From Aspidapion aeneum (taxonomy: Eukaryota > Arthropoda > Insecta > Coleoptera > Brentidae): a stretch of 64,000 bases of DNA. A model generated the notes under the pieces. That model saw nothing but the letters and a program-made list of their open reading frames with translations. It did no database searches and had not been told where the DNA came from. Location: NCBI GenBank assembly GCA_963576565.1, contig OY755045.1, positions 36,724,667-36,788,666 of the forward strand. Reading direction: 5' to 3'. Within the stretch, counting starts at the first letter, position 1. Each line of letters starts with the position of its first letter. Shown in pieces: positions 1 through 11,836 of this stretch. The position numbers were made by a program, and so were the translations under genes.

Positions 1-268
1 GCATTTCATTAAAATCGTCTGAAATTTAGGTAATTTGTATGTCTTAGAGCCGACATCATGTGACAAAATGATTTCTGACGACCGCCATATTGACTCCTGT
101 TTAAAAAACTATAGCCTATAGCACCTTCGGGATCAGTAGCAATTCAACGACAACAATTCTTTAAAATTCGATCAGCCGTTTAGCCTCTACCGCGACACAA
201 ACATACATATTTACATACAAATCCCAAGCGAAAAATATTACCCTTACCAAAGCAACCTACAATTTTAG

Positions 269-470
269 AGGCAACTGGCAATCCGTGGACGTCCCCCATC
301 CCAGCGTAATGTCAGTGGCGGAACATTATGATATTTTTCCTTCTGGTCTTACATCGTTGACATCCAGAAAAAGTAGTTCTTCAACGGACTCGAGCTCCTG
401 TTTATCGATTCACAGTCGTTCGACAACCAGTGGTTCTGAGAGAGGGTCAACAAGCGAAGGCAGTGGTCCG
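269..470 (+). CDS. Penultimate exon, copy A, of the unrecognised gene
   Basis: The acceptor is aattttag before position 269 and the donor is gtaagt after 470. The exon is 202 bp, entering in phase 2 and leaving in phase 0. It reads into a Ser/Thr-rich segment (SRKSSSSTDSSS, STTSGSERGSTSEGSGP), with the same protein sequence as 42130-42331. The only coding difference noticed is TTG versus TTA, both leucine. No upstream exon of this gene lies between the window edge and here, so if this copy is expressed it belongs to a gene body further left. It could also be a dead or artefactual duplicate. Confidence 0.6.
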
Positions 471-763
471 GTAAGTAGAAATATAGGGAATTTCTTTAGA
501 CAATGGAATCTATAGTCTCTGGATTGTCTTTACAACCGTGTCAAAATTTGGAGAATCTATCGACTCGTTTTTGAGTTATTTGCCTTTAAATATGATACTA
601 GTTGTGATTTTTAAATAGATAAAAAGTGCTTATGGTGGTTTCTTATTTGATATGATTAAAATTCAATTATCGCCAATAACTAGTCTAACGTGACTAGATT
701 GTAATTAAAGAAACACACAATGTTCGGTTTTTAAAAAATCCTGGAGGTATATTTATTTTGTAG

Positions 764-922
764 GATGCTATCCGCCTCCACACCAATTTATACTCAATGT
801 GGAGCGGCAGCGAACATCTGCCTTTCATTAGACTGCCCGAAAGTCAAGAGCCTCAAGATGACAGTGATACTGACGACCCGCCAACTGAGAAAAGCACTTC
901 GAACTTTCCTAAGCCAACTTAA
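764..922 (+). CDS. Last coding exon, copy A, of the unrecognised gene
   Basis: The acceptor is attttgtag before 764, followed by 52 codons and a TAA stop at 920-922. The exon enters in phase 0, as the donor at 470 requires. The peptide holds MWSGSEHLPFIRLPE, then an acidic run (DDSDTDDPP), and ends FPKPT. It is identical to the exon at 42625-42783. Absence of any frame-breaking change argues that this copy is either very young or still functional. Confidence 0.6.
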   Translation, partial: DAIRLHTNLYSMWSGSEHLPFIRLPESQEPQDDSDTDDPPTEKSTSNFPKPT

Positions 923-1175
923 ACATGGAAGTAAGGTAAAACTAGAAATTATAAGTCTTTGGAGGTGGGTAATTATTCATGGTTAAATGGAAAATTCTAC
1001 TTTTGACACCAGTAGACTAGTCTAAATCCCTTTTGAAAGGGAAACAATTAATGACAGCATGAAAACCTGGAACTGAAAGAAAATCAAATTTTTTTAGTAC
1101 CCGTGAATTAAACATCAAACAAGTTTTCCTAGATAAATGGGTAAAAAAGGTTTCTCTCGTGTTTTGCCCTAGGTA

Positions 1176-1883
1176 CAGCGTTGCCACCCTCGACCCTAAG
1201 GTCTTCGGTAGAAGGCTTCGAGAAAAATCGGTAGATTTCGGTAGATTTTTTTATACTCTTAGCAAGCATCGATAGTTTGGATTGATTTAGTAGGTAAATT
1301 GTTTTTCTACGATTTGTTTTTACTGATAAAATACCAAAATTAAGAATTAAATAAAAATAGGTACATATTAGGTAGATAATATTATAATAAAAAAAACAAG
1401 CCTTAAATAACTTTTTATCAATCTGTATATTTATTACAGTAATAAATAAATATAATTTAAACAAAACATAATATAATAGTTCAAATAAAATCTTAACAAA
1501 AAGAAGTAGGAAAATACAAAACCTCAGGGGATTCACAAGGTCGAAGCCAATCGAATCGCTTCTCGCATCATCCTTTTATAATAACGTGATCTTTAATGCC
1601 GCTTGCGGCTTTAGGCTGAGTATATCGCAAAATCCAAGAGCCATAAATATACTTTTAAAGACAATGGCTTGAAATAAAAATTTTATTCTACAAAGGATCT
1701 TACATAAAAAGAATATTTTATTTATGATGTTTTTTTTTTATCGCGATCACGAGGCGTATCAAAAAAAAAACAAGTTTTTGTCGAAAAAACAAATCGGTAG
1801 AAAACTATGGTAATTCGGTATATTGTAAAGTAAAAGGCTAAATCGGTAGATCTACCGAAAAATCGGTAGAGGTGGCAACACTG
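1176..1883. mobile_element. Non-autonomous inverted-repeat element, copy A
   Basis: The ends are near-perfect inverted repeats: cagcgttgccacc at the left and ggtggcaacactg at the right. The interior is AT-rich, with repeats of the word aatcggtaga just inside both ends and no coding capacity. The same element lies at 43037-43724, so it inserted before the flanking duplication. The target duplication is not clear, so the superfamily is unassigned. Confidence 0.65.
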
Positions 1884-1917
1884 CGTAGGTAGCTCGAATG
1901 CTTATCCTCACGGGTTT

Positions 1918-2030
1918 CCAAGATCCAATATCTAATGGACACCTAATAAGTGTTGACGGTTAACTTGTTCATCCTTGGGACTCCTTAGAATACTGCTTGG
2001 TCAATGTCACATCTGTGCAAAGTTAAGTAG
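1918..2030. repeat. Dispersed repeat beginning 'ccaagatc...taatggacacc'
   Basis: A segment of about 110 bp (taatggacacctaataagtg, then ttggtcaatgtcaca) recurs in copy B at about 43760-43870 and, diverged, at 23879-23985. No coding capacity or clear ends are visible. Confidence 0.55.
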
Positions 2031-2928
2031 ACGGTTTAATTTCTACTCTTACGTTTGTAGTGAGAAAGCAAAATCATCTACTCCCACAAGTATCGCCATC
2101 TACCATCTACCAAAAAAGGAGAAAAACTAGAACAACAGCATGCAAGTAATAAACTGGTAAATAGGTATATCGATCCTCTCTCCTACAGCACATCGCCGTT
2201 TAGGCCAGATTAACGATTATGGCTATTTTTTCCGCCTTCAAGACGTCGGCGTCAGCCAGCGGAGTTTTATGCCAGATACTAGCAAATATAAGAAAATATA
2301 TCGCAGCCTGTCGGATAATTTAATTTGACTAAATTCGGGTTGAAATGGGTGAATTTTTTGGGGTGGATATTGGTTTTTCACGGTGAAACTAGATTTTAAA
2401 TCGAAGAAAGTTAAATACAAGAGTTATAGGTAATAAAAAGGTTCACAACTTTTGTAAGAATAATTTTTTTAGATAACCTAACATTTTTCAAAACAGTTAA
2501 TAAATCCTTTAAATCAAAATATTTATTTTTATATTGTATTTTATTTTATTTTAAAAACGGGGCCCCATTTTTATCCGAAAATGACGCAAGTTTTGGAAGC
2601 ATTTTTCTTCTTTTTCGTTAAAACATCTCTTTGTAGACGGTGTAAAAATTTGCCAGGAAACAAAATGAAATTAGTTCAAGATAATTTAAATCAAATTCTC
2701 GTTTGTGCTATTAATGATTTTTATCTTTGTTTTTTCATTTCCATTTCCAAAAAATAAACAGTCTTTTTTTTAAACTGCCCGCAGAACTTGGGAATGTTTG
2801 GGTAGAAATGCCTCTTTTTAGATTTAATAAAAACCAATATTTTAATTTGAAATTTTGAGGAAGTTAAGAGTTGAAAAGGAAAAAAAAACGAGTTTTTCGT
2901 TTTTTCTTGGAATATGTAAGACTATGTA

Positions 2929-3531
2929 AAATACTCTGCCAATCTATGGGCACCTAAGCTCACACTAGGTACTATAGTTATAGTGTGAGCTAATATAATC
3001 AAAAACTGAAATATATTTTATTCAACTCCAGACTCAATTACGTTTCGTTTGATACCACACAAGCCATGTTTTGACTTAAACTCAAATTTTTTTAATCTAC
3101 CCCCACCCTTTTGAAAAAAACTAAAATGTATTTTGTTTAACTCCAGACTCAATTACCTTTCGTTTGATATCACACACGCCATATTTTCACATAAACTCTA
3201 ATTTTTGGAATCTACCCCCACCCTTTTATTTGGCTTGCGTTCGGTGGATTTTGTTCATTTTTAAATGGGACCATCACGGCCCAAGGCCCAACTTAGGTAC
3301 CAAATTTCATTAAAATCGGACAAGCGGTTTTTGAGTTATGCGGGTTGGTCGTTACAGACAGACATACAGACAGACAGACATACAGACAGACAGACAGCAA
3401 AACAAAAAAGTTTCAAAATCATCTGAAACGCAAAGATATATAAAAAATTTTGAAATCGGAGCAACTTTTTTTTTCTCGAAAAAATTAGGATCACCATAGC
3501 TCACACTACTTATAGTAGTAGTGTGAGCTAA
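2929..3531 (+). repeat. Dispersed repeat with 'gctcacacta' palindromic ends, copy 1
   Basis: The block starts at aaaatactctgccaat and ends at a palindromic gctcacac...gtgtgagc motif. Inside are two units of a 118-bp minisatellite (about 3005-3230), then the phrase caaatttcattaaaatcgg and a gacagaca microsatellite. It matches 5940-6708, which carries three minisatellite units. The caaatttcat...gacagaca combination is typical of short non-autonomous insect elements. No protein is encoded. Confidence 0.7.
3355..3400. repeat. (GACA)n microsatellite
   Basis: Imperfect gaca/cagacataca repeats inside the dispersed repeat at 2929-3531. Open frames across it are repeat artefacts. Confidence 0.9.
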
Positions 3532-3542
3532 AAAATGTTCAT

Positions 3543-3742
3543 NNNNNNNNNNNNNNNNNNNNNNNNNNNNNNNNNNNNNNNNNNNNNNNNNNNNNNNNNN
3601 NNNNNNNNNNNNNNNNNNNNNNNNNNNNNNNNNNNNNNNNNNNNNNNNNNNNNNNNNNNNNNNNNNNNNNNNNNNNNNNNNNNNNNNNNNNNNNNNNNNN
3701 NNNNNNNNNNNNNNNNNNNNNNNNNNNNNNNNNNNNNNNNNN
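3543..3742. other. Assembly gap (200 N)
   Basis: Exactly 200 ambiguous bases, a usual fixed-size scaffold gap. It lies just right of copy A of the duplication, so the placement of copy A relative to the rest of the window depends on scaffolding. Confidence 0.98.
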
Positions 3743-5194
3743 AAATGCACAGATACCAAATTTACATAGATAGAGTTTTTTTCAACTGTGCGCCGATGAT
3801 TGGACGTAACGAATACAAGAATAAAATAATATATTCATGCGAAAAAGTATAACCAATCAGGCCATTTTATCTTAAGGACCGCAAAGAGGATAGACTTATA
3901 TAGACCCATTGATATTGCTATTTCAAATATGTTTGCATTCTACATCGTAAGGTACCGTAGGTATTGCAATAATACGTACTATATGAAAATAATATGCATA
4001 TGACTTTGAAAGCAACCAATCAGATCTCTTTTGCTTGAAAGACCCCAAGGCCCTCATGTTTGCATCATGAATGGGCAGTTACCGTGGGTATTGGAATATT
4101 TGTATATGCCTACAACAAGTAAAGATGTGACGTGTACGGCAAGCCTAAATTGTAACAATACAGAAAATAGAGCTTCAATCGGTCTTTTCAGTAGGATAGA
4201 GCCGTTTATTTTTCGCCTAAATTCGCTCATACATAATAAGATAAGAGAAACCCTCTTAAATCCATTGGCGGTTAATCAAATGCTTGGAGATAAAGGCGGA
4301 AAGCAACAATATATTAAGATACACGTATCTTTGCTCAAATATTGGCAAATATCAGACTATTTAAATTTTTTATATAAGGTGCTTTTCTAAATAGACTCTA
4401 ACTGTAACACAAGTCCAGGAATTTTTTTAAAATACAAAAATTTGCTCTTTCTAAATCATGTCTAATTTTCACTATTTTTTTTCACCTTTTTTACAAAACA
4501 AGCATTGTTTTTGATTTTTTCCCGAAAAGTAGTTAATTTTTCTAACGTTTTTGCCTGCCGCACAGTTTGTTTCAATATTTCAGTAATTAGTGTGATTAGC
4601 CATCTCAACCCTTACACCTTCTGTCAATGTTTATAAGTTTGTGTTGATGCTCTGGTGTGTATAGTAGTGTTTTCGCATTATCTAGGTATAAAGTGCTCCC
4701 CAAATGCTACCTAAATAGATTCTTTTTGGCCCACCCGGTAGGTTATACAGGCATCATTTTATAAAATTAATAAATTGAGATGCAGTGCCAGATATACCAA
4801 CCAAGCTCATAATTTGCGCCCAATAAGCAGAGTAAACAGAGATAAACTAAAAGTGAACATTCTCTGCCTCTATTTTAAATCACTCGCCTTAATTTTTTCG
4901 TGTGCTGATTTCACGCATTAAAAAGAGATGCATTGGGGGGAAGATGACTTGTATAGGATAAAAAGATAACGATCAAAGACAGCCAAACGGCTTTTCTGGC
5001 AAAGACCTACATGATTTGCCGCCTTGATGGCAGGGACACGTGTCTTGTGGGTAATTTTTAGGTGTTAAATTTAATGTTCCTCACTTGACAGGCTGTGATA
5101 AATGGGGGGTAATTTAAATTAAATGAAAAATAAAGTCTTCTTAACTTTACAAATGCCGATCCGCAAAAAATATGAATGACTTATAATATACACC
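3743..5194. other. Non-coding stretch, nothing recognised
   Basis: AT-rich sequence with no splice-supported exon, recognisable repeat ends or RNA gene. A 119-codon open frame at 4031-4390 has no recognisable domain. Confidence 0.5.
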
Positions 5195-5939
5195 AATTGA
5201 TGCAGGGTTGGATAGGACAGGCGGGCAACCGGGCAAATGCCCGGTGGGCCGGTACAATTTAGGGCCGGTTGGGCCGCAGGCCCGATGTACCTATTCCAAA
5301 TTATTAATATTTATTTTTGTATAGTTGACAAACGAACTAATTAAAACATTAAACATTTAAATTTAAAAAATCTGTATGTAGTAACTTCAGGCCTGCGTTA
5401 CTCGTTTGATTGTTACAGTTACTTTTATATTAAAATAAGTATAATGTATCAAGGAGACAATGTGATAATGGCAATAACATATTAATATCTTCTATCAGAA
5501 GAAAAAATCGGGAGATTAAAAAAATGTAATAAAAATATTCTCCAATTTTTTTCTTATTTGTGCTGTTGTGAAATCTCTTTTAACAGACTTTGTTGACTAT
5601 TTTGGTGGGGACTGATCCCCCTGATCTCCCCCTTCGGTACAAGGAGCGGATAGTTCACAACTTGCATTCCATTTGCTATTGGTTGACATAGTCAGGCGGG
5701 ATTTTTAAAATTAAAACTCTCCTGTCCTCGTTTTGGGAGGTTGAAATCGGTGTTAAACCAAACTGAAACAAAACTAACCGTGGTCAATTGATGGGAAACG
5801 TATCCTAACCGGAGCGAGTCTGGACAGGTTAGGATACGTTGTCGAATAATTTATCAGGGTTAGGTTAACACCGATTTCGACAGGAAAAACAGGATAAGGA
5901 AGCTAATTTAAAAGAATATAATATGTTTTTAAAAAGCAA

Positions 5940-6533
5940 TAAAAAATACTCTGCCAATATATGGGCCCCTAAGCTCACACTAGGTACTATAGTTATAGTG
6001 TACGTGTGAGCTAATATAACTAAAAACTGAAATATATTTTATTCAACTCCAGACTAAATTACCTTTTGTTTGATACCACACAAGCCATGTTTTGACTTAA
6101 ACACAAATTTTTGAAATCTACCCTCACCCTTAAAAAAAAACAAAAACTAAAATGTATTTTGTTAAACTCCGGACTCAACTACCTTTCGTTTGATATCACA
6201 CACGCCATATTTTCACTTAAACTCTAATTTTTAAAATATACCCCCACCCTTTTTTTTAAATAAATTAAAATTTATTTTGTTTAACTGCAGACTCAATTAC
6301 CTTTCGTTTAATATCATACACGCCATATTTTCACATAAACTCTAATTTTTGAAATCTACCCCCACCCTTTTATTTGGTTTGTGTTCGGTGGATTTTGTTC
6401 ATTTTTAAATGGGACCATCTCGACCCAAGACCCAGCCTAGGTACCAAATTTCATTAAAATCGGCCAAGCGGTTTTTAAGTTATGCGCGTTGGTCGTTACA
6501 GACAGACATACAGACAGACAGACAGACATACAT

Positions 6534-6567
<34 letters not shown>

Positions 6568-6708
6568 GGCGCAACAAAAACGTTTCAAAATCATCTGAAA
6601 CGCAAAGATATATAAAAAAATTTGAAATCGGAGCAACTTTTTTTTTCTCGAAAAAATTAGGATCACTATAGCTCACACTACTATAGTATAGTATATGTGT
6701 GAGCTAAA
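5940..6708 (+). repeat. Dispersed repeat with 'gctcacacta' ends, copy 2
   Basis: Same family as 2929-3531, but with three minisatellite units (about 6014-6131, 6149-6252, 6267-6370) and a longer gacagaca microsatellite at 6499-6568. It is nested in the hAT-type element at 5203-8450. Confidence 0.7.
6499..6568. repeat. (GACA)n microsatellite
   Basis: Near-perfect gaca repeats within the dispersed repeat. Overlapping open frames on both strands (about 60-80 codons) are products of the repeat. Confidence 0.92.
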
Positions 6709-8901
6709 AGTCATCGGTATATGCATTGATTTAGTTAAATTGAATAGGTATGTACTGCACAAACCACTACACTTTTTAATCCCTTACAACTAGTATATAT
6801 TCGTATTTTACGCCGAAAGCTGTAAACATAATGTTTGTTAAATGCTTGACTGGTGGCACCATCTCTTAATATAATATAATAATATTCTAAAACGGCAACG
6901 TTTTTAGCCGCTCCTTCAACCAGGGCTATCAAAATGGACGGGCCACGATCCTCCACTTTGTTGACGTCACATCCGGGGCTGATTTTTTTTTGATGGTCAC
7001 GTTACGACACAGCTGATTGTCTTTAAAATATTGAAGTTGGGATGACGTTTCATGGATATTTGATTTTTTTTTAATGAAGCCGTTTTTGAGATTGTTTTTA
7101 CTTTATTCTGGCAGAACAATTTTTTTTAAATGTATAGTAAGCCCTAATTTTTCATAGCCGCTTCATTAGCTCACACAAAATTAAGTTTAAAGCAGAAGCG
7201 AATGTGACAATCACATATGACAAAGTCAAATACATGTCAAATATAACAGTTGGCATGTGGTACATGGCGGGTAATTTGAATTCAAAATAAGGAATGCTAA
7301 ATCTTGAAGATTTTAACCTTTTAATCATGTTGCTTCCTTACAAACCTTTGGTGGAATATCGGGATGGTGTCTGAGAATATTTGACTGAAATTTTGCGGAA
7401 ATCTGTAGTGCCATTTTGAAAATATCATAAAAAAACATCTGACCTCCCATAAGACCCAATGTAAAATTCAGCCCCGGGAGAACAGCTGATTTTTTCAGGG
7501 TCGTGGCCTCTATTTTTGTGTTGGCCTTGCTTCAACATCAAAAAGTCAGCTGACTATTTCGACCAATAGCAACCGGAATGCAAGTTGGGAACTAGCCGCT
7601 CATTTCGGTACAGGCTTGCCAATATCTCATATCTTAGTTGCGAAAGATCATTTTTGGTGCTAAAATACAAAAAAAAATCTAATTAATCGATTAACCAATT
7701 GAAAAATCGGTATTGGGTCCAATTCAAATTAAGGAGATCATGGATAAAATTGCAGCATCAAGTTCATTATTAAAAAAGTCGTTGCCATATGAAAAATTAG
7801 CATACCTGATCTGCCTCCGGTAGTTAAAAGGGCGCAAGTGACGAAAGTGTGGTTCGGAAAAAAAGACTTCAAAGTTTTAATTGTCCATAAGCAGGATTAC
7901 ATTAAACATGATGGAAAATCCGTCGAGACCAAAAACCTAAATTGGAAAAAAAAATACTTGCAGCCTTTTAACTAACGGGAGCAGTGCTGTTGTATGTTGA
8001 AATTTTGTATGTTTTTATTTGGTTTTGAGTTTTCATTCTGTGAAAAAATTAGATATTAATTAGGTTAATAGGTACTTAGTGTTTAATATAGGCATACAGA
8101 ATATAAAACTTTACAAAAATATCTAGAGCAGTATCACAGATATTAATAAAAAAGGAGATTTTCTGAAAGTCTTTAAACACCTTGTATCTCACAAGTTAGG
8201 ATGTTTAGAACATGTATACATATGTTTATATGAAGGTATTTTTCTCAAATGCAAATTACATCCTTTAAAATTAGCATGTTATTTAATAACAAAACCTCCA
8301 TAAAAATGGCATGACCGTTGAAAAAAATAAAATAAAAACAAAAATAACACAATATGGCTTCGTTTTCTTTGCCGTAAAATTTTTGTGCCGAAGCGAGGGC
8401 CGAATAAAAAAAATTGCGAGGGCCGGTTTGTTTGAGCCCATCCAACCCTGAATTGATGATTTCTTATCTTTTTTATATTTTAATTTTTAGCTCCAAACTA
8501 GTCGAAAATAAATGGATCCATACCTTCCTAGCCTATTAGCACACTCCAAGTAAACTCCTTAAAACAATTTTTTGTAAATAACTCCGAAACCAAAGCTCCC
8601 ACAAAGTTTTTGGTTATAACACAAATCTTTGTGAAAACGACGACGCTCTGTTAAAAAGTTACCATTATTTAAATGTGTTAACTGTCAAAAAACTGTCATT
8701 AGCATTAATGAATTTTGACCAAAATCTAATCAGCTCGTCACAGTATCAAACAATATTTTACCTAAAAATTTCATGAAAATCAGTTCAGCGGCTTAGGAGC
8801 TATCGTGTTACAGACAGACATACGCACACAGACAGACATCACGACGATATTGCTAGGGTAGGTCAAAATACACCCAAATAACACATTTTCGGTGTTATTT
8901 A

Positions 8902-9738
8902 GTGGCGTATATAGAAAAAAGTTTCGGGGTGGGCTCGAGACAGTTTTGGGAGGGGCCCGAGCAGCGCCGGTTTAAGGGCCTTCCAGGCCCTAGGCACTAG
9001 TGGTAAGACGGGCCCCTTCCCCGTTTACAAAGCCGCGCAAAAAAAGGTACAGCGAGACAACTTGTGTTTTTTATATTTTTTTATCAAAACTTTTTTTTCA
9101 CTTAATAATTTTGAACTTTCACATGTCAGGACCAAAAATCTTTCAATGTTTACAGGAAAAATTATTACACAGCCTCACAGAAAAAAAATAGGTAATGTCG
9201 GTCGAGACGACCTTAATATTCCTATGTATTTTTTCCTAAGGAAAGACATCTAAATTTTCCCCAGTGAGACTAAGACTTTTTTAACCCCGGATTTGAATTC
9301 AGCGTGGAAAAATACATGAATATCTTCACATTAATTTTTTTGTAGAATTCGGTTATAAAAAAAATTTAGATAAAGAAAATTTAATGTTTTGCTATAGGTA
9401 TTAAATAAGTCTTATCCCCGAAAATTTGAACCAAAAGCAACTGAAATCGAAAAACTTTTTGAAAATTACAAAGGTAATTAAAAAATTGTAAAAAATTGGG
9501 GGGCCCCCTTTGTAGAAAATTATTAAATACCTATATTTAAAAAGAAGCCCCTTGAAGCTCCGGGCCCTAGGCAAGTGCCTAGAGTGCCTATAGGATAAGC
9601 CGGCGCTGGGCCCGAGACCTCATGAGGCTGTATTTTATGCTATTTTATGTTTGTATTCATGAAATATGTATAATATCAAAAAAAATCTTAGCTTTGGAGG
9701 GGGGGGTCCGGCCCCCCCCCCCCCCATATATACGCCAC
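8902..9738. mobile_element. Middle inverted-repeat element
   Basis: The left end gtggcgtatatag is inverted at the right end (atatatacgccac). The interior (catgaggctgtattttatgc, caaaaaaaatctta, then a poly-G/poly-C tract) matches the families at 11663-11836 and 59138-59709. It is split by the hAT-type element at 8962-9608. Confidence 0.65.
8962..9608. mobile_element. hAT-type MITE, 647 bp
   Basis: The ends are cagcgccggttta and, inverted, cagcgccggctta. The flanking 8-bp direct repeat ggcccgag is perfect (8954-8961 and 9609-9616). Removing the element and one repeat restores the interrupted host element. No transposase is present. Confidence 0.85.
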
Positions 9739-10226
9739 ACTCAAAAAAATTCAAAACAATTCCTTTTCTAGCCATTCCTGCGCGGGCTAGGAAGGTAAAA
9801 ACTAGTATAAGTTAATAGACTTGTCCTTGAAATAATATGGCCTAACTTTTCGGCCAAGCTTTTTTTAATCTCATTATACGGTTTTTAATTTATAGTGAAA
9901 AATAGTTAGAGAAGGAGTATCAGCTTCCCCTTCTTATTTTAAGAATACGAGACAACGATAATTTTAGGGCTTTTTGGGAATCATCATTTTTATGTTTGCT
10001 ACATTATCCCATGTAAGGGAGAGTGGGGCAATATGACGATGTTAAGGATTAAAGCTCCCTAGCAAATACGCAAACCCGGTTTTGACTAAAAAACTTCGTT
10101 TAATTGTTAGATAGATGTTTAGGTTTACAAACAAGTTTTTAAAAATTCACAATGATTTAAACGTTAAAAATCTACACAGCAAAAAACTTAAAAAATGCAT
10201 TTTTGTCGTCTTGCCCCACTAGCGGG

Positions 10227-11043
10227 CAGTGGCGGCGCGTGGTAAAAAGCTTTGGGGGTGCACACCACAAAAAAATAAAAATTGCGGCGCAGGCATAAAT
10301 TTTTTTTGAGTGCCACGCTAACTTTTTCGGCCATCGAGTGAGTCGTTATATCATATAATTTAGAGCAAATAATTAAAAAATGAGATATTTAGTTAGGTAT
10401 TAGTTACCTACGTATTATTATTGTAATTATAAATAAATAATAAATGTACCATATCTAGTTAACAGATATTTTCTCTTCTAATGGCAAAGATGAATATTTA
10501 ATTGCCTTTAAATTGTCCACGCTAATACTATCAGAATTAGAAACTTCCGCCAATGTCGTAAATACCAAATCGACGAAATCAAAACAAACCGCCAGCGCCC
10601 GACCGATAATAGGAAGTTATCTAAGCACGCACTACTGAAAAGTGCGCGTGAACTGCTCTAAAATGCAACCGGAATCGTGGACGCGGGAGGCATCACGGGG
10701 GTGCGGGCGGCATCGAGGCTAGTTTTTGTATAAACGCGGTGCCGAAGGAAGGTTCAGATTCTATGTACTGTACATTTCGTCCTCTCTTTCTATATTTCGT
10801 AATTAGGTGCATAGAATTTGGTTCCAGTAAATTACCGTAAAGAATTAGATTCGAGCTTGGTTTGAACACGAATACAAACACATACATACCGGGTATTAAT
10901 TTCTGTGATAATATTCCAATCTTTAGTGAATTCCTTTTGGGGTAATTATTAATTAAATTAAGGAATGATCAAAGTATAATATTTTTTTAAGTATAATTTG
11001 GGAGTGCACGTGCACATGTTCACTTATGGAGAAACCGCCACTG
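10227..11043. mobile_element. hAT-type MITE, 817 bp
   Basis: The ends are cagtggcgg and ccgccactg. The 8-bp target duplication ctagcggg lies at 10219-10226 and 11044-11051. It is nested in the larger element at 10017-11953. Confidence 0.85.
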
Positions 11044-11662
11044 CTAGCGGGGTAAGTTGAGGAGCCTATTTGAGCAAGATGACGACTTCTTTTCACATGA
11101 GGTGCACGCTTCATGCCACCAACCCTCGCACCCTCCACATTTAATCCTTTATTGGAGCTTCAATCCATGGTTCCTGCCACCCTGGACAGAAAGAATTTTT
11201 ATTGTTCTTTTTTGTTTCTGATGGTTTTGGTTAACATCATTAAAAAATTTCGTTTTTACTTGTAAGACTTTTACCATGGGTTTCAATTAAATTTTTTTGT
11301 TCAATTTTTACAACTTCTTTTTTTCAAGCTCTTTTTTATTTGGAGTCGACGTAATAATGGAAGCTCTCTGCTTGACGAATTCGTCATCTTGCCCCCGCCA
11401 ACTTGCTCCAGTGTACAATTTTTTAGTAAAAATATCAAAAAATGACCAAAGATGGTCTTTTACATTTTCTTACATTGAAAACCGAATAAATAACTTCCTA
11501 GTTACTAACAAAGATTATTCTTACCTCAGATTTGTTCGCAATAGTTTATTTTTCCGCATCAAATTTTATAAGCGACCACTCGGATTATAGGTTATAAGCC
11601 ACTGTAGGTACTATAATTATTCTTAGGAGCTCTATCTATCTTGAACCCATAAAAATTTCACC

Positions 11663-11836
11663 AGTGGCGCATCCAGGAATATGTCAGGAAGCGAGGCCTC
11701 TTGGGGGGCCCGAAGCTTCATGATGTCAAATTTTAAGCTATTTTTTGTGTTTTTTCATGAAATATGTAGAAAATATGAAAAAAAATCTAAGGCTTGGAGG
11801 GCGCCCGGGCCCCGAGGCCCCCCCCTGGGCGTGCCC
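11663..11836. mobile_element. Short inverted-repeat element with G/C-tract
   Basis: The left end agtggcgcatccagg is mirrored by cctgggcgtgccca at the right. The core atgatgtcaaattttaagc...catgaaatatgtag is shared with 8902-9738 and 59138-59709. Confidence 0.6.

Larger units (their letters stand above)
1..2602. repeat. Segmental duplication, copy A (terminal exons plus downstream DNA)
   Basis: This stretch matches 41861-44433 almost base for base. The two copies share two exons, the intron between them, the 3' flank and a 0.7-kb inverted-repeat element. Coordinates run in register with an offset of about 41860, and small indels accumulate to 29 bases by the far end. Similarity stops at the same word (gttttggaagcat) in both copies. 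The left end is cut by the window edge, so the duplication may extend further left. The coding parts differ by one silent base; non-coding parts carry scattered substitutions and short indels. This indicates a recent duplication, or uncollapsed haplotypes in the assembly. Confidence 0.93.
5203..8450. mobile_element. Large non-autonomous hAT-type element, 3.2 kb
   Basis: The left end is cagggttggatagg and the right end is the reverse complement of cagggttggatggg. Both sides are flanked by the 8-bp direct repeat aattgatg (5195-5202 and 8451-8458). A CAGGG terminus with an 8-bp target duplication is the hAT pattern. No transposase frame remains. Inside are a copy of the gctcacac repeat (5940-6708) and a long inverted pair (about 5634-5696 against 7545-7612). 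A fragment of the same left end sits at 12971-13095. Confidence 0.85.
8521..9797. mobile_element. Outer inverted-repeat element of a three-level nest
   Basis: The word taccttcctagcc at 8521-8533 is matched in inverse at 9785-9797. Between them lie a segment (8535-8890) shared in inverted orientation with 16865-17165, a second inverted-repeat element (8902-9738), and a third inside that (8962-9608). The outermost boundary rests on a 13-bp match only. Confidence 0.45.

Noticed and set aside
1129..1536. Minus-strand open frame of 135 codons
   Set aside because: AT-driven low-complexity peptide overlapping an inverted-repeat element; the copy at 42969-43259 is frame-broken.
3352..3852. Open frames spanning the N run
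   Set aside because: Created by unresolved bases.
4031..4390. Open frame of 119 codons on plus strand
   Set aside because: No recognisable domain, start context or splice support; length is possible by chance in this much sequence.
6409..6676. Open frames on both strands through gacagaca repeats
   Set aside because: A four-base repeat yields open frames on both strands; no protein expected.
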